NCBI GenBank assembly: GCA_964496245.1
Contig: CAZBZG010000122.1
Coordinates: forward strand, 1-12,729
DNA: 12,729 nucleotides
From: CAZBZG01 sp964496245
Lineage (GTDB): Bacteria; Planctomycetota; SZUA-567
Reading direction: 5' to 3'
Part shown: positions 11,939-12,729 of the stretch, in pieces
How the letters are laid out: every line of letters starts with the position of its first letter
Position numbering within the stretch: the stretch's first letter is position 1
Program-made: the position numbers and the translations under genes
Notes under the pieces: generated by a model
Databases searched by the model: none
Told to the model about the DNA's origin: nothing
The model's input: the letters and a program-made list of their open reading frames with translations, nothing else

Positions 11939-12729
11939 ATGAGTACCCGGATTCGTCCCGAAGAGATCAGCTCCCTGATCCGGCAGGAGATCGCCTCGTT
12001 CGGCGAGCAACTCGATCTTGCCGAGGTCGGCGAGGTCCTCCAGGTCGGCGACGGCATCGCCCGCGTCCACGGGCTGGAGAAAGCGCAGGCCGGTGAACTG
12101 CTCGAATTTCCGGGCGGCGTGATCGGCCTGACCCTCAACCTCGAAGAGGACAACATCGGCGCCGTGCTGCTGGGCTCGGACGTCGGCATCAAGGAAGGCG
12201 ACAAGGCCAAACGCACGGGTCGCATCTCCTCGGTCCCCGTGGGCAAAGGGATGCTCGGTCGCGTGGTGAACGCGCTCGGCGAACCCGTGGACGGCCGGGG
12301 CGAGATCGAAAGCGAGACCACGCGGTACGTGGAACGTATGGCGCCCGGCATCGTCAAGCGCCAGCCGGTGAAGGAGCCCCTGCAGAGCGGTCTCAAGGCG
12401 ATCGACTCCATGACCCCCATCGGCCGGGGCCAGCGGGAGCTCATCATCGGCGACCGGCAGACCGGCAAGACGGCCATCGCGCTGGACACCATCCTCAACC
12501 AGAACCGCGGGTGGGACGGCGACCCGGACAACATCGACGTGATCTGCATCTACGTGGCCATCGGACAGAAGCGCTCGACCGTGGCCCGCATCATCGACAC
12601 GCTGCGGCGCGAGAAGGCGCTCGACTACTCGATCGTGGTCGCGGCGACCGCCTCGGAGCCGGCCCCGCAGCAGTACCTGGCGCCCTACGCAGGCTGCACC
12701 ATGGCCGAGCACTTCATGGAGCAGGGGCG
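11939..12729 (+). CDS. atpA: ATP synthase F1 subunit alpha, N-terminal half (3' end outside window)
   Basis: The frame runs from the ATG at 11939 to the window edge, giving the first 263 residues of a protein that is normally about 505 long. It opens with the subunit alpha N-terminal helix (RPEEISSLIRQEI, which contacts delta), then the beta-barrel with VGDGIARVHGL (36-46) and LNLEEDNIGAVLLG (66-79). It continues into the nucleotide domain with LGRVVNALGEPVDG (106-119), the Walker A motif GDRQTGKT (171-178) and YVAIGQKRSTVA (205-216). Alpha binds ATP at non-catalytic sites in the alpha3-beta3 hexamer. GAGGAG (11925-11930) lies eight bases before the ATG. No frameshift or stop is seen. The genes for gamma, beta and epsilon should follow. 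Confidence 0.97.
   Translation, partial: MSTRIRPEEISSLIRQEIASFGEQLDLAEVGEVLQVGDGIARVHGLEKAQAGELLEFPGGVIGLTLNLEEDNIGAVLLGSDVGIKEGDKAKRTGRISSVPVGKGMLGRVVNALGEPVDGRGEIESETTRYVERMAPGIVKRQPVKEPLQSGLKAIDSMTPIGRGQRELIIGDRQTGKTAIALDTILNQNRGWDGDPDNIDVICIYVAIGQKRSTVARIIDTLRREKALDYSIVVAATASEPAPQQYLAPYAGCTMAEHFMEQG

Noticed and set aside
6581..12729. N-type (delta-less, laterally moving) Na+ F-ATPase operon
   Set aside because: The Na+-type c subunit suggested it, but gene order is canonical with delta before alpha, and beta and epsilon do not lead the operon as in N-ATPases.
1..12729. CRISPR array, tRNA or rRNA genes, insertion sequences or prophage genes
   Set aside because: No regularly spaced repeats, cloverleaf sequences, rRNA-like stretches or transposase/integrase motifs were seen on either strand.

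Overview
The window is GC-rich, densely coded bacterial DNA. Nearly all genes are on the + strand and gaps are short. The F-type ATP synthase with periplasm-facing additions, the response regulator, the STAS protein and the tandem GH4 glycosidases suit an environmental Gram-negative-type bacterium. Codon use and the dispersed GCCAAG-type inverted repeat would fit the Planctomycetes-Verrucomicrobia-Kiritimatiellota range, but that placement is a weak guess. A run of ten N at 8071-8080 shows this is a draft assembly.

Layout. Positions 1-2162 hold two tandem GH4 (NAD- and metal-dependent) alpha-galactosidase-like glycosidases, the first cut by the window edge, separated by a 17-bp inverted-repeat element. 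Positions 2184-2816 hold riboflavin synthase on the minus strand, divergent from a small STAS-domain protein (2979-3437); a promoter for each lies between them. Positions 3665-5762 hold aspartate kinase (lysC) followed 19 bp later by a calcineurin-like metallophosphoesterase. Positions 5899-6408 hold a stand-alone receiver-domain response regulator with its own promoter.

From about 6520 to the end runs an ATP synthase operon: atpZ-like, atpI-like, atpB (a), a triple-hairpin c subunit, a single-hairpin c subunit, two b-type subunits, atpH (delta), and the 5' half of atpA (alpha). The remaining genes (gamma, beta, epsilon) are expected beyond the window. Most genes overlap or are closely spaced, so one transcript from the promoter at 6520-6548 is likely.

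The ATP synthase is the most interesting part. (1) One c gene encodes three fused hairpins, and the middle hairpin has Gln in place of the ion-binding carboxylate. (2) The separate single-hairpin c carries a Na+-type binding signature with a second carboxylate on helix 1. (3) Subunit a has an insertion of about 45 residues in the loop expected to face the periplasm, with two calcium-loop-like Asp/Asn-rich motifs. (4) Both b-type subunits carry an extra N-terminal membrane segment and a large domain expected to be periplasmic. Together these suggest a probably Na+-coupled F-ATP synthase with a mixed-hairpin rotor and an elaborated periplasmic face. The residues are read directly from the sequence; ion specificity, ring composition and the periplasmic assembly are inference.
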